From CAMDPA01 sp050186055 (GTDB lineage Bacteria > Pseudomonadota > Alphaproteobacteria > Rhizobiales > Hyphomicrobiaceae), in contig JBFWYV010000001.1 of assembly GCA_050186055.1 (NCBI GenBank), forward strand, positions 1-51,795: DNA of 51,795 bases, read 5' to 3'. Shown one piece after another: positions 24,744-33,617 of the stretch. Position 1 is the first letter of the stretch. Each line of letters opens with the position of its first letter. A model generated the notes under the pieces. The model was not told the DNA's origin. It made no database searches and saw only the letters and a program-made list of their open reading frames with translations. Both the position numbers and the translations under genes were made by a program.

Positions 24744-25658
24744 TTACTGAGTTATCAGCGGCTCCCAAGCATAGAGCTGGCCGTCATTTCTGATCGTCGG
24801 AGCGAAGCGCATGCGCTCCCGCGCTACGATGCGAATGCGACCGGCTTTCTCTAGCCCGTCCAATACGGTGAACAGCCTGTTCTGGTAATCGACGGACTTG
24901 AGGTAGACAAAGCTCACAACGTCGCGCGGCTTCGTCAAACTCAGCATTTCCGCCGCCGGTTCGATGTTGATGACGCGCCTGGGGCGCGCGGCAAGAATGT
25001 TTTCAATAACGGCTTCAACGGCGTAAGGGATCTGCTCGATACAGAAAAAAGTGAACGCCGTTTGGCCCGCGATTTCCCTGAAACCAGTATCGGCGCTGTC
25101 GGTAAGGTCGATACGATCGAAGCTGATCCGATCCGACAGCCCGTAATGTCGTGCGATCGCGCGACCTGCCTCGATTCCGTTGGGTGCAACATCGAGTCCG
25201 CGCAGGCTTCTCCATCGCCGATCGAAACTGAGCGAAAACAGATTGTAGCCAAAGCCGGCGCCGAGTTCTAGCAGGCTTTCGCTGTCACCGGCATGCCGCG
25301 CCAGAAGAGAGGAAAGCGCCTTCAGCCTATAGCGGTAGTAGTCGTCCGTGCCGATGGCAACGATGCGGCCATCGACTTTTGCCAAGCGTTCGCGACGGTT
25401 GCTGCCGATCAGGAAGGCGTCGAGATCGCACTTTTCCCAGTCGCGAGCGCTTAGCACCCTCCCCCAGTGTCCCACATTGTATTCTTCGTTGACGACGCCG
25501 GCGTTTCGCCGAACCCGCTTGAACATCAGGCGTTGCGCGCTGCGGGCAAGATCCGCTGCATAGGCTTTCGAACGCTGGGCTACGCTAGCCTCTCTCATCC
25601 GCGGTGCACCGGTTCCAAGAGGTCGAGTAGCCGTCGGCTGAGAGGCAGGAGGCTGCAT
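24744..25658 (-). CDS. SAM-dependent methyltransferase (glycan cluster)
   Basis: This class I methyltransferase has about 304 residues. Motif I is SLLELGAGFGYNLFSLSF, the acidic motif II is LRGLDVAPNGIEAGRA, and FTFFCIEQIPYAVEAVIENI follows. An N-terminal region of about 100 residues has no recognised domain. The start at 25658 lies just downstream of the phyH-like gene and follows GGAG; an earlier ATG would overlap that gene by 95 bp. It probably methylates a sugar of the surface glycan. The acceptor is unknown. Confidence 0.8.
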   Translation of the reverse strand: MQPPASQPTATRPLGTGAPRMREASVAQRSKAYAADLARSAQRLMFKRVRRNAGVVNEEYNVGHWGRVLSARDWEKCDLDAFLIGSNRRERLAKVDGRIVAIGTDDYYRYRLKALSSLLARHAGDSESLLELGAGFGYNLFSLSFDRRWRSLRGLDVAPNGIEAGRAIARHYGLSDRISFDRIDLTDSADTGFREIAGQTAFTFFCIEQIPYAVEAVIENILAARPRRVINIEPAAEMLSLTKPRDVVSFVYLKSVDYQNRLFTVLDGLEKAGRIRIVARERMRFAPTIRNDGQLYAWEPLITQ

Positions 25659-25674
25659 CGCGATGCACTCCGCG

Positions 25675-26559
25675 TCAAAGGCCCATGACCATCTTCTCGA
25701 GTGGAGTCGTTTCGGAGGCTGGGTAGAATGGACGGCGCCAACCGTTAGGAAATACCGGTGGGAACGCATAGTAAGTGGCCGTGTAGAGTAGTCGGCCGTG
25801 CCCGGGTTTCATCCGGCTCCCCATATGCAGACACCGTGTCGTTTCGACCATGAAGGCGGCAAGTTTTGGCGCCTTGACCACTTTGATCTCCGATTCGGCA
25901 ACCTTCGCGAACACACGCTGGTCCGGGAAATGACTGCCCCGGATCGGGTGGCCGAAAGCTTCCGACGGCTGTTTGGGCAGGAATGTGAACGGCCCGTCCC
26001 CGTCATCGAGCACGTCTGTCAGATAGGTAAACAGCTTGATGACGCGCTTGTTGTCATGGTCGCGATGCCAGAGCTGCGAGAATCCCAGGTCACCTTCTGC
26101 GTGCCGGGAATGAGATAGCAGCACATAGTCAAGCCACGGCACCTCGCCCAGCGTCGCCGAGAGCATATTGATGACAGCAGGTTGGAGAGCATATCGGACG
26201 AAAATGCTGTCGGCGGCGAGCTTGCCGTCCTTCATCTCGCTGTCAAGCAGCCGAACCCAGAATTTCTTGTGACTGCTGGCCTGTTGGCCGGCCAGCCGCT
26301 CGATGTCATCGAGCCTTTGCTGGGCGGCGACAGCCATGTCACCGGCGAGCGTCTCGTTCATCAGATCGGTAACTATGGCGTAGCCGTCCCGATCCAGGTC
26401 GGCGGCCTTCTGCCGCTGATCTGATGTAACAGGCAGCGATTGGGCAATGCGCCGCCGCTCCAGCTTGCTGCGCATGTGCCACGTGCTGACGCCGGCCTTG
26501 ACTGCCCAACCCAGTTGGGTGCGGTTCACGTGCCACAACGCTCGCGTGAAAGTGCTCAC
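25675..26559 (-). CDS. Phytanoyl-CoA dioxygenase (PhyH)-like Fe(II)/2-oxoglutarate oxygenase
   Basis: This 2-oxoglutarate-dependent oxygenase has about 294 residues. The iron-binding motif is in FSQLWHRDHDNKRV (HxD), and the distal His with the 2-oxoglutarate Arg is in RCLHMGSRM, so the facial triad is complete. GTG at 26559 is preferred because GGAGGCGAGC lies just upstream; a start at 26619 would add 20 basic residues. Within a polysaccharide block it probably hydroxylates or otherwise oxidises a sugar or lipid carrier. The substrate is not predictable. Confidence 0.82.
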   Translation of the reverse strand: MSTFTRALWHVNRTQLGWAVKAGVSTWHMRSKLERRRIAQSLPVTSDQRQKAADLDRDGYAIVTDLMNETLAGDMAVAAQQRLDDIERLAGQQASSHKKFWVRLLDSEMKDGKLAADSIFVRYALQPAVINMLSATLGEVPWLDYVLLSHSRHAEGDLGFSQLWHRDHDNKRVIKLFTYLTDVLDDGDGPFTFLPKQPSEAFGHPIRGSHFPDQRVFAKVAESEIKVVKAPKLAAFMVETTRCLHMGSRMKPGHGRLLYTATYYAFPPVFPNGWRRPFYPASETTPLEKMVMGL

Positions 26560-26777
26560 CGCTCGCCTCCGTCTTCCATTGCGCCGGCCACACGGTCTGG
26601 TCTGGAAGGGCCACGACAAATCTCCGCGGAGAAGGCTACCGGCCGTCGGAAATCAGCGCGTTCGTCCAATCCGCACCGGAGCAAGTTGGTATCAGCTCGA
26701 CTGCGGTCGATCAAGGCGAACCGTCCATAACGCACGGGGCCGCAGGGGACAATTCTGGAAGATCCCGGCCGTCGATG

Positions 26778-28292
26778 TCAGCCTTTCCCTGCTACCTCGA
26801 TTGCACGCTTGAGAACGGCACGATCCTGTCCGCCCAACACTACCAAGTAGCAGCCCAACCAGGCCAGTACACAGCACCCAGCCATCACGGCGCCCAGTCC
26901 GAGGAGGTTGAACGGTGCAAATGCTGCTTGGATTACCGCGGCCCAACCGGCGACAGCCAGCAGAACAACAGCATGCCGACCGACCTGCGACCAGAAAAGT
27001 GATGGCGGCAGGCCCCAGGTTTTCAGCATGTTGTTGGCCAATATTGGCGCAAACACGGTCATCGATACCGCCTGCCCGATAATGAATGCACGTTCACTGA
27101 ACCAGGCGAAAAAAGCAAACGTCAACAAGTATTGCAGCACGGCCTGCAACATCAGCAGCCGGGTCGTCAGGCGCATGAAATCCGAGCGGACATAGAGTGC
27201 GACTTGCCCTGGCCCGATCAGGACGCCGACGGCTGGCACGACCATCATCAGCGCCAGCCAGGGCCAGTACGCCGCAAAAGTCGGCCCCACCCAGAGGCTT
27301 AGAATGTCCTTCGAGAACATCGCCACGACGCCCAGAGCCGGCAGCGCCATCGCGGCGGGAAGCACGAAGCCGCCGCGCCCCAGCATATGCTGCCGGACGG
27401 TGTCGGACGTCTCGTCGATCCGCGCACTCGTAGGCAGGATCGCCGAACTGATGAGCCCCAGCGTCGACTTCAGAAATCTGGGAAGGCGCGTCAGGATGTC
27501 GTAGATGCCCACTGGTCCGGCCCCAAGCAGCGCGCCGATGGCCATCGGTGGCAACTGCTGCTGGAGAATCCCAACGACGCGGTTATTGAACATGAGCCCG
27601 CTGCGCAGAGCGACATCGGCGCGGCTTTCCTCTCCCCATTTCTGCAGCCGCAGTGGCGAGCCTCGCGCGAGGCGCGATGCCACCAGCCCAAGCAAGATGC
27701 ATCGCACGGCGGTGACGATGAGGAAGGCGTACGCGATCCACTGGTATGGCATCTGCCAGGCGGCTATCAGCAGCACCGCAGCGACATAGCTGAATGATCC
27801 CGCAATCTCGACGAGCCGCAGCCAGCCGTAACGCTCGAAGCCCTTGAGGAGTCCCTCCGCGATAAGTCCGGGAAAGGCAACCAGCAGCACAGCGGCGGTT
27901 GCTCTGGTCATGCCGATGAAGGCTGCCTGTTGATCGTCAGCGACCCTGAACAACTGCGCTAGCCAGAATGCGGCGCTCCACAGCAGGATAGCCGACGCGA
28001 TGCCGATGACGACCGACCCGATCAGTAGCAGCGTCACGCGCTCGCCGGCTGCGACCCAGTTGCCGCCTCCACGTGCCCGCGCAACCGATTGTGTCGTCGT
28101 ATCGGCGACGCCGAAGTCGATCAGCGCCAGGAAGCCGGTCGGCAACAGATTGCGCACCAGCACGATCATGCCAAGCGCGGCAAAGCCATAGCTGCGGGCA
28201 ATGACAGCGACGGCGATCAGGCCGAGAACCCCCGCGATCCCGAATGCGACCGCAGAAATCATGGTGTTCTGCACAAGCCGCCGCAGCATCAA
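26778..28292 (-). CDS. wzx: Wzx-type oligosaccharide flippase (MOP superfamily)
   Basis: This membrane protein has 504 residues and about 12-14 helices. It starts with RRLVQNTMISAVAFGIAGVLGL and AVIARSYGFAALGMIVL, which match the first helices of polysaccharide-biosynthesis flippases. It should turn lipid-linked repeat units from the cytoplasmic to the periplasmic face. Together with wzy and an O-antigen ligase it indicates a Wzx/Wzy-dependent pathway; no ABC exporter (Wzm/Wzt) is seen. Its start overlaps the end of the upstream gene by 4 bases. Confidence 0.88.
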   Translation of the reverse strand: MMLRRLVQNTMISAVAFGIAGVLGLIAVAVIARSYGFAALGMIVLVRNLLPTGFLALIDFGVADTTTQSVARARGGGNWVAAGERVTLLLIGSVVIGIASAILLWSAAFWLAQLFRVADDQQAAFIGMTRATAAVLLVAFPGLIAEGLLKGFERYGWLRLVEIAGSFSYVAAVLLIAAWQMPYQWIAYAFLIVTAVRCILLGLVASRLARGSPLRLQKWGEESRADVALRSGLMFNNRVVGILQQQLPPMAIGALLGAGPVGIYDILTRLPRFLKSTLGLISSAILPTSARIDETSDTVRQHMLGRGGFVLPAAMALPALGVVAMFSKDILSLWVGPTFAAYWPWLALMMVVPAVGVLIGPGQVALYVRSDFMRLTTRLLMLQAVLQYLLTFAFFAWFSERAFIIGQAVSMTVFAPILANNMLKTWGLPPSLFWSQVGRHAVVLLAVAGWAAVIQAAFAPFNLLGLGAVMAGCCVLAWLGCYLVVLGGQDRAVLKRAIEVAGKG

Positions 28293-29695
28293 CTCGCCTC
28301 GACCAGCTCGACCGAGGAGCCTCCCAGCATTCGAGACGCGCGGCCGTACGTTTCGGTTGCGGGTCGCGCAATCCAGCGGCGGTCTGCAGATGCGACGGCC
28401 TGAATGCGGTTTAGTATGTCCTCCACCAATTCAATTGGGAACGCTTTGCCGATCCGCCGGCGTTCTATGCTCCGATTCGCATAAATTCGCCGAACCATCC
28501 CGCTGGTCCGATAGCCGAGCGTCGTTCGCGTCAGATGCGCGAAGCGTCCTCGGATGGAAGGTGACTCCGAAGCCACTATTGCAGCAGCACTCAGCGAAGC
28601 GGAGCGTATTGTGTGCAAAATGGCATCGGCAATTCGCTTTGTCGCAGCGCCATCGATAGCAAAATAAAGCTCTCTGAACACTTTCTTGCGAAACTCAAGC
28701 ACCTGGAATGGCGCGGGTGGAAGCCGATTTTCCAGTGCTTCTCCGAGCATGCGAATCAAGTCATCTTCACCGTTCGCTATCCGGCTGACGCCTGTTGCCG
28801 CATCCAGTCGCAAGGCCGGCGTGTTGAACCATTCCAGGGCGATGGCCTCAACGCCAAGCATCGCTGCCTCGACAGCCGTCGAGCAGTTCTGATGCAAGAG
28901 CAGACGAGATGAGGCGATCCATTCAAGAGACGTTCCCTCTTGGCGGACCTCGACGTTGGGAAGTCTCGCCAGCTCGTCATAGGCAGCGATACGCTCGAAA
29001 GGGTGTGGGCGGAGGACAAAGCGCACGCTCGGAAAAAGCTTAGCGAGTTGAATTGCAACGGCCGTGAGGGTGCGGTGCGCCTCGCCTGCATCATGAATGA
29101 ACTGAAGCGCGAAAGTCTCTGAGAAGCCAGCTTTCACCATGGACGCGATTTCATGCTTCGGGCCGGAAGAAAAGCGTGGGTTGACCGTCGGGAAATTGGT
29201 GTTGATGAGTACGTAGCCGGGGCGGACCCCCGGTACGGGGAGCGCGCTGCGCCAAGGCGCTGCGCAGAAATCGTATCGCGGGCAGCCTGTTACATGCAGC
29301 CGATTTTGCGGCACGGTTCCTTTCTGAATAAAGGCCCGATATTGCGATTCACCCCAAACGCAATACAGGTCCACGAGACGACCGCAGTTGGCACTGGCCA
29401 CCATCTCCGCGAAATGTTCAGAGCTCTTTCCCGCTATGCCTTCGGTGTCAAGAACGCCGACCAGAATGCCGGCATTCTTATATGTCTTGATGAGGTCTGA
29501 ATTGTTGGCGCGTGTATAATTGACGAGGACGAGGTCTGGCTTCAATGCTGGAACGTCAAAGCCCTGGTCGTACATCGGGACGAGCCAGCTCCGAGCCCCC
29601 GCGCAAGCAAGCTGCCACGCAAGAAGCACGAGGCCTTCAAGGTCCCGGAGCGGATTGTCGACGATAAGACAAACCCGCGGTGCTTTCTCGAGCAT
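28289..29695 (-). CDS. Surface carbohydrate biosynthesis protein (putative GT-B glycosyltransferase)
   Basis: This protein of about 468 residues resembles surface-polysaccharide proteins found in sialic- and pseudaminic-acid loci. The first half starts VCLIVDNPLRDLEGLVLLAW and has VTGCPRYDF between the domains. The second has VRFVLRPHPFERIAAYDEL and the donor-site motif LLLHQNCSTAVEAAMLGVEA, like capsule transferases. It may transfer the nonulosonic acid onto the glycan. It starts at 29695, just after pseI; an alternative start at 29782 would overlap pseI by 67 bp. The role is inferred from motif and context. Confidence 0.72.
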   Translation of the reverse strand: MLEKAPRVCLIVDNPLRDLEGLVLLAWQLACAGARSWLVPMYDQGFDVPALKPDLVLVNYTRANNSDLIKTYKNAGILVGVLDTEGIAGKSSEHFAEMVASANCGRLVDLYCVWGESQYRAFIQKGTVPQNRLHVTGCPRYDFCAAPWRSALPVPGVRPGYVLINTNFPTVNPRFSSGPKHEIASMVKAGFSETFALQFIHDAGEAHRTLTAVAIQLAKLFPSVRFVLRPHPFERIAAYDELARLPNVEVRQEGTSLEWIASSRLLLHQNCSTAVEAAMLGVEAIALEWFNTPALRLDAATGVSRIANGEDDLIRMLGEALENRLPPAPFQVLEFRKKVFRELYFAIDGAATKRIADAILHTIRSASLSAAAIVASESPSIRGRFAHLTRTTLGYRTSGMVRRIYANRSIERRRIGKAFPIELVEDILNRIQAVASADRRWIARPATETYGRASRMLGGSSVELVEAS

Positions 29696-29715
29696 TTTGG
29701 GAATCTGCCCTGAGT

Positions 29716-30789
29716 TCAATTCTCGCCGTCCTGTGCAGAAAGCAGGTCCCAGCTCATGGGAGTACCTCGGGGTACGGAACAACGGACTTGCTTTCCCAGT
29801 AGCATTTGCCGGTATTTGGGTGCCAGCCCCATACCGGGACGGATGGCCCGCAGGTTGGTTTCAGCCAGAACATCGCCAGGCCGCAAGTCTTCGACGATGT
29901 AGAGCGACCGGCGAAACATAAGCGAATTTTTTTCTTTCGTTGTTTGCCCATAATAAATTCGACCCAGAGCCTGCCATGCGCGCTCGCTTTCGATCACGAG
30001 TGACGCCATTTCTTCGGGTTCCATCGAGAATGTACTGTCCACTCCGCCATCAGCACGACGGAGAGTGAAGTGCTTTTCGATAACGGTCGCCCCCAGCGCC
30101 ACGCTGGCGATAGCCGCGCCAATTCCGAAAGTGTGATCGGAAAGGCCGACCTCGCATCCGAACAACTCGCGCAAGTGCGGAATGGTCAGCAAGTTGCTAT
30201 CCTGAGGCGAAGCTGGATACGTGCTTGTGCACTTGAGCAGCACGAGACTGCGGCACCCAGCCTCACGCGCTGTGCGCACAGTCTCGTCGAGTTCGGCAAT
30301 GGTAGCCATTCCAGTTGATATGATCACGGGCTTATCCGTGGCAGCGACCTTTCGGATTAAATCGAGGTCGGTATTCTCGAACGATGCTATTTTGTATGCA
30401 GGCACATCGAGCGTTTCCAGGAAATCAACCGCGGTGGCATCAAACGGTGTAGAAAAAGGGATCATCCCAAGCTCTCTAGCGTGATCAAAGATCGGCTTGT
30501 GCCAATCCCACGGCGTATAAGCTTGTTGGTAGAGATTGTGCAGGGAACTGCCTTTCCACAAGCTCTGCGGATCATCAATGAAAAATTCGCCGTCTTCACG
30601 ATCGATAGTCATCGTGTCTGCGGTGTACGTCTGCAGCTTCAGAGCGTGTGCACCCGACTTGGCCGCTGCCTCGACGATTGTCATCGCCCGATCGAGCGAT
30701 TGATTGTGATTGCCGGACATCTCCGCGATGATGAACGGCGGACTGTCTTTCCCCACCGTCCGTCCAGCAATTTCGAATACCATCGGCAT
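29716..30789 (-). CDS. pseI: Pseudaminic acid synthase
   Basis: This enzyme of 357 residues condenses phosphoenolpyruvate with 2,4-diamido-2,4,6-trideoxy-L-altrose to make pseudaminic acid. The NeuB domain (about 15-260) contains FIIAEMSGNHNQSLDRA, HALKLQTYTADTMTI, STPFDATAVDFLE and VGLSDHTFGIGAA. The C-terminal SAF domain (about 290-350) contains MFRRSLYIVEDLRPGDV and RAIRPGMGLAPKY. MSGNHNQS and LQTYTADT favour PseI over LegI/NeuB. A 201-bp gap separates it from the formyltransferase gene encoded upstream in the same direction, so it may have its own promoter. Confidence 0.92.
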   Translation of the reverse strand: MPMVFEIAGRTVGKDSPPFIIAEMSGNHNQSLDRAMTIVEAAAKSGAHALKLQTYTADTMTIDREDGEFFIDDPQSLWKGSSLHNLYQQAYTPWDWHKPIFDHARELGMIPFSTPFDATAVDFLETLDVPAYKIASFENTDLDLIRKVAATDKPVIISTGMATIAELDETVRTAREAGCRSLVLLKCTSTYPASPQDSNLLTIPHLRELFGCEVGLSDHTFGIGAAIASVALGATVIEKHFTLRRADGGVDSTFSMEPEEMASLVIESERAWQALGRIYYGQTTKEKNSLMFRRSLYIVEDLRPGDVLAETNLRAIRPGMGLAPKYRQMLLGKQVRCSVPRGTPMSWDLLSAQDGEN

Positions 30790-30990
30790 CGTCTCGTCTC
30801 ACTTGTCAAACGGGTGCGGGTCTGGTCGTCTATGTACGACAACCCATCATACAACTGACTTTCTCGGGCCGGCAGGGAATGGCTGGCGGCAACATGCGCC
30901 TGCATGAGATGTAACGGGTCCCTTGGCATGTTGACGAGACATCAAGCAGCTCGCTGGCTCCCCACTCTATCGCGAGATGTAGCTGGTCTC

Positions 30991-31635
30991 CTATGTCTCT
31001 CGCAACTTGTCCAATTGGATTGTGTATATTTTCCCCTTTAGCTCAAAAAAAGCAGGAAACCGGTCTGGATCGCAAACGCGCAGAAGATTGAATTGCGTCG
31101 CTATGGATTGGTAGGGGTCAATACGAGAGTCTTCGGGAGTTCTCCGTCGATAATAGGTAGGCACGCGATCGTCTTGGGGTTTGGGTTCCAGAGTCCCGAA
31201 ACTCGTGACCGCCAGCATCATCAGTTCGATACTGATACTGAAAAGCTTGTCGTTGATCTCGTCGTAAAGCTCGTGCCCCTCCAACTGAAAACGGCGTTTC
31301 GCCCAAATCGGCCCGGCGTCGACGGAATCGGCCGCCTCCAGCAAGGATACGACGATTTCGTTGCGCCCTTCGAGGACCTGCCAGACATGAGGCGACCATC
31401 CGCGGCCTTCGGGCAGATCGCTGGAGTGAACGACCAGCGTTGCGCGGTACCGAGCCCGATCGTGACGGCCGATTATTTCATGGCATGAGATCAGAAAGAG
31501 TATATCTCCACCGGCAAGATCGACCTTGCGCTCCACAAGCTGCACCTGATGCGATGAGTCGAGTTGAGCGATCCAGCGCTCGAGCCATGGATAGATGGGA
31601 TGAGAGCTGCTGGAGCAAAGCACTGATATCCGCAT
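30991..31635 (-). CDS. Formyltransferase-family protein in the PseH position
   Basis: This 214-residue protein has a formyl-transferase (Fmt/ArnA-like) core. HSSDLPEGRGWSPHVW corresponds to the HPSLLPxxRGxxP motif, and SVDAGPIW to the IDTGDI motif with the catalytic Asp106. The usual Asn two residues before the His is Val68 here; His70 and Asp106 remain. It lies between PseI and PseG exactly where the acetyltransferase PseH is expected, and no GNAT acetyltransferase is seen in the cluster. It therefore probably puts a formyl group on the 4-amino group of the UDP-sugar, leading to a 7-N-formyl pseudaminic acid. Family is fairly clear; donor and product are inferred. Confidence 0.75.
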   Translation of the reverse strand: MRISVLCSSSSHPIYPWLERWIAQLDSSHQVQLVERKVDLAGGDILFLISCHEIIGRHDRARYRATLVVHSSDLPEGRGWSPHVWQVLEGRNEIVVSLLEAADSVDAGPIWAKRRFQLEGHELYDEINDKLFSISIELMMLAVTSFGTLEPKPQDDRVPTYYRRRTPEDSRIDPYQSIATQFNLLRVCDPDRFPAFFELKGKIYTIQLDKLRET

Positions 31636-31658
31636 ATTCAGTTAGCTCCGCACTGTTT

Positions 31659-32783
31659 TCAAACCGCCCCATTCAGCGCACGTTCGCTTTCCATAAGCGC
31701 AGCCCGAACGCGCTGGCAGCCTTTGCCATCGACAATACGCATCGCTGCAGCCGACATAGTCTGGACTTGACGACGGTCAGCCAGCAAGTGCTGCAAGGCG
31801 GACAGATAGTCTTCTGACACGACTTCGTTGAATTCACCCAAATAGCGAATGGCGCCCACGCGATCAAGTTGCTGGAGAGCGCCGAACTGGTTATCCGCAA
31901 TTGCCACAGCCACTGTTGGTAAGCCGAGACAGCAGCGCTCCCAAGATGCTGTACCGCCGCTACCCACGGCGAGGTCGGCAATTGCCATCAGCGAAGCCAT
32001 ATCTGTTGTCTGGTGATGGACGCACACCCGTTGCATCGACGCGGCCTGGCGTCGGATCAAATCGACATGGGGGCAGGCGCCGCCCATTACCACATCGACA
32101 GCGAGGTCGCAGTCCTCAAGATCGGCTAGGGCGCTGAGCACCTTACCCGTCTCATTCATTGGGTCACCGCCGCCCATGAACACGAATATGCGCCGTATCT
32201 CCCCGTCGCGTTCCCGAAGATGACTCCGGGCTGCAACAAACTGTGGTCTCAGCAGGGCATGCGCGGGGCCGAGCAGGGTTTTGCAGGAGGACGGAACCAA
32301 CGCGTCATACCGTTCTTCAAGTCCTTCCACGAGGTTTTGGTCTAATAGGAAGTCGCAATCGTGCCGGCGGTCGGCGAGGTCATCGATGGCAAGCAACCGG
32401 CTCGCATATGGCCGCAACCAACTTTCCCATTGGTTGTCCAGCGCGTAATGATCCACAATCAACCAATCAACCGGCCCCCGGCGCCGCAGCAACGCCGCTG
32501 TGTCCCGAGCATCGACGGACCAGTGGACAGGAAGCCAATGCGCGTGCGGGATGCGCACCTCTCCTGCGATATTACCGGCATCTTCAGATCTTGAGGCGAG
32601 CAGCAACTCGATCGCATGGCCGTTGGCCCGCACCATATCCGCGAGTTGATTTGCCATGGTCCGTGCAACGAACGTAACGCTGGCGCCAGACTCGGCGAGC
32701 TCATTGGCGAGCGTAACGCACCGCATGAGATGGCCTGTGCCGATTTCCGTCGATGCATCGACGCGAATCGCAACGCCAATCAT
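31659..32783 (-). CDS. pseG: UDP-2,4-diacylamido-2,4,6-trideoxy-beta-L-altropyranose hydrolase
   Basis: This GT-B-fold hydrolase of about 374 residues removes UDP from the diamido-trideoxy-altrose before condensation by PseI. The N-terminus carries the PseG signature IRVDASTEIGTGHLMRCVTL, with the loop His. Further markers are LIVDHYALDNQWE, LAIDDLADRRHDCDFLLDQN, FVFMGGGDPMNETGKV and LAVGSGGTASWERCCLGLP. The start at 32783 sits directly before the fold; the ATG at 32876 would add 31 residues. It lies between pseF and the formyltransferase gene. Confidence 0.92.
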   Translation of the reverse strand: MIGVAIRVDASTEIGTGHLMRCVTLANELAESGASVTFVARTMANQLADMVRANGHAIELLLASRSEDAGNIAGEVRIPHAHWLPVHWSVDARDTAALLRRRGPVDWLIVDHYALDNQWESWLRPYASRLLAIDDLADRRHDCDFLLDQNLVEGLEERYDALVPSSCKTLLGPAHALLRPQFVAARSHLRERDGEIRRIFVFMGGGDPMNETGKVLSALADLEDCDLAVDVVMGGACPHVDLIRRQAASMQRVCVHHQTTDMASLMAIADLAVGSGGTASWERCCLGLPTVAVAIADNQFGALQQLDRVGAIRYLGEFNEVVSEDYLSALQHLLADRRQVQTMSAAAMRIVDGKGCQRVRAALMESERALNGAV

Positions 32784-32903
32784 CGCACGCGGGCCTTTCG
32801 AAAAGGCATTGGCCTCGATTTCATGCAGATACCCAGTGCACTGGCTCTCGTGTTGCGCGCTCTCCGTTTGAACCATGCGGACAATGACGGGTGGATCGCG
32901 TTG

Positions 32904-33617
32904 CTAATCGGGGGGGCGACCCGGTGATTTAGTGCCTCGCCAGGCTATATACATGAGTTCCGCGCGCTCCCAATCCTCGATTGTATCGATATCTTGCACC
33001 ATATGCCGCGGAATAACGACGCCTGCTGAGTGGGGCGCGAATAATGGCCGGTTTTCAACGAACGCCTCTGCAGTACCCCAATAAAATTGACCGGCATCGT
33101 GATACAAGGTCTCCAGGTCCTGAGAGCGTGTCGTCATGTGATGCGGCTCGGTGGGCTCAATGCCGCCACTTGCAAGTAGGCGCACGGCCCTCTGGATGGG
33201 AAATGGAAAGCTCGTAATGGAGAACGCAAACGTTTTCTCCCTTTCCATGAGTATGCGGAGGCCCTCCCGAAGGTAGCTGGCGTCAAGCATTGGCGCCGTC
33301 GCATAGATGCAGCACGTATGATCGATGCTGTATCCACGATCACGATACCAGAGAACTGCGTGGGCAACCACCGCATTGGTACCCGTGAAATCGTCTGCGA
33401 GGTTGGACGGGCGAACAAAGGGCACTTCGGCCCCATGACTTCGCGCGGCTTCTGCAATTTCGTCATCATCGGTAGAGACGATAACGTGATCAAACAAATT
33501 GGCCTCGATCGCTGCGGCAATGGAATAGGCAATGATTGGGCGGCCGCAAAATAAACGAATGTTCTTTTTGTGGATCCGTTTTGAGCCGCCGCGGGCCGGG
33601 ATGACCGCAATTCTCAT
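32904..33617 (-). CDS. pseF: Pseudaminic acid cytidylyltransferase
   Basis: This enzyme of 237 residues activates pseudaminic acid with CTP to CMP-Pse. It shows the CMP-sugar synthetase signature VIPARGGSKRIHKKNI, the following CGRPIIAYSI, and the DDDEIAEAARSHGAEV and CIYATAPMLD segments. HDAGQFYWG and the short length are typical of PseF rather than NeuA. It has a 4-bp overlap with pseC. CMP-Pse would be the donor for a transferase in this locus. Confidence 0.92.
   Translation of the reverse strand: MRIAVIPARGGSKRIHKKNIRLFCGRPIIAYSIAAAIEANLFDHVIVSTDDDEIAEAARSHGAEVPFVRPSNLADDFTGTNAVVAHAVLWYRDRGYSIDHTCCIYATAPMLDASYLREGLRILMEREKTFAFSITSFPFPIQRAVRLLASGGIEPTEPHHMTTRSQDLETLYHDAGQFYWGTAEAFVENRPLFAPHSAGVVIPRHMVQDIDTIEDWERAELMYIAWRGTKSPGRPPD

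Noticed and set aside
30790..30990. A small minus-strand frame overlapping the start of pseI
   Set aside because: No ribosome site or family similarity; the 201-bp gap is better read as an untranslated promoter region.
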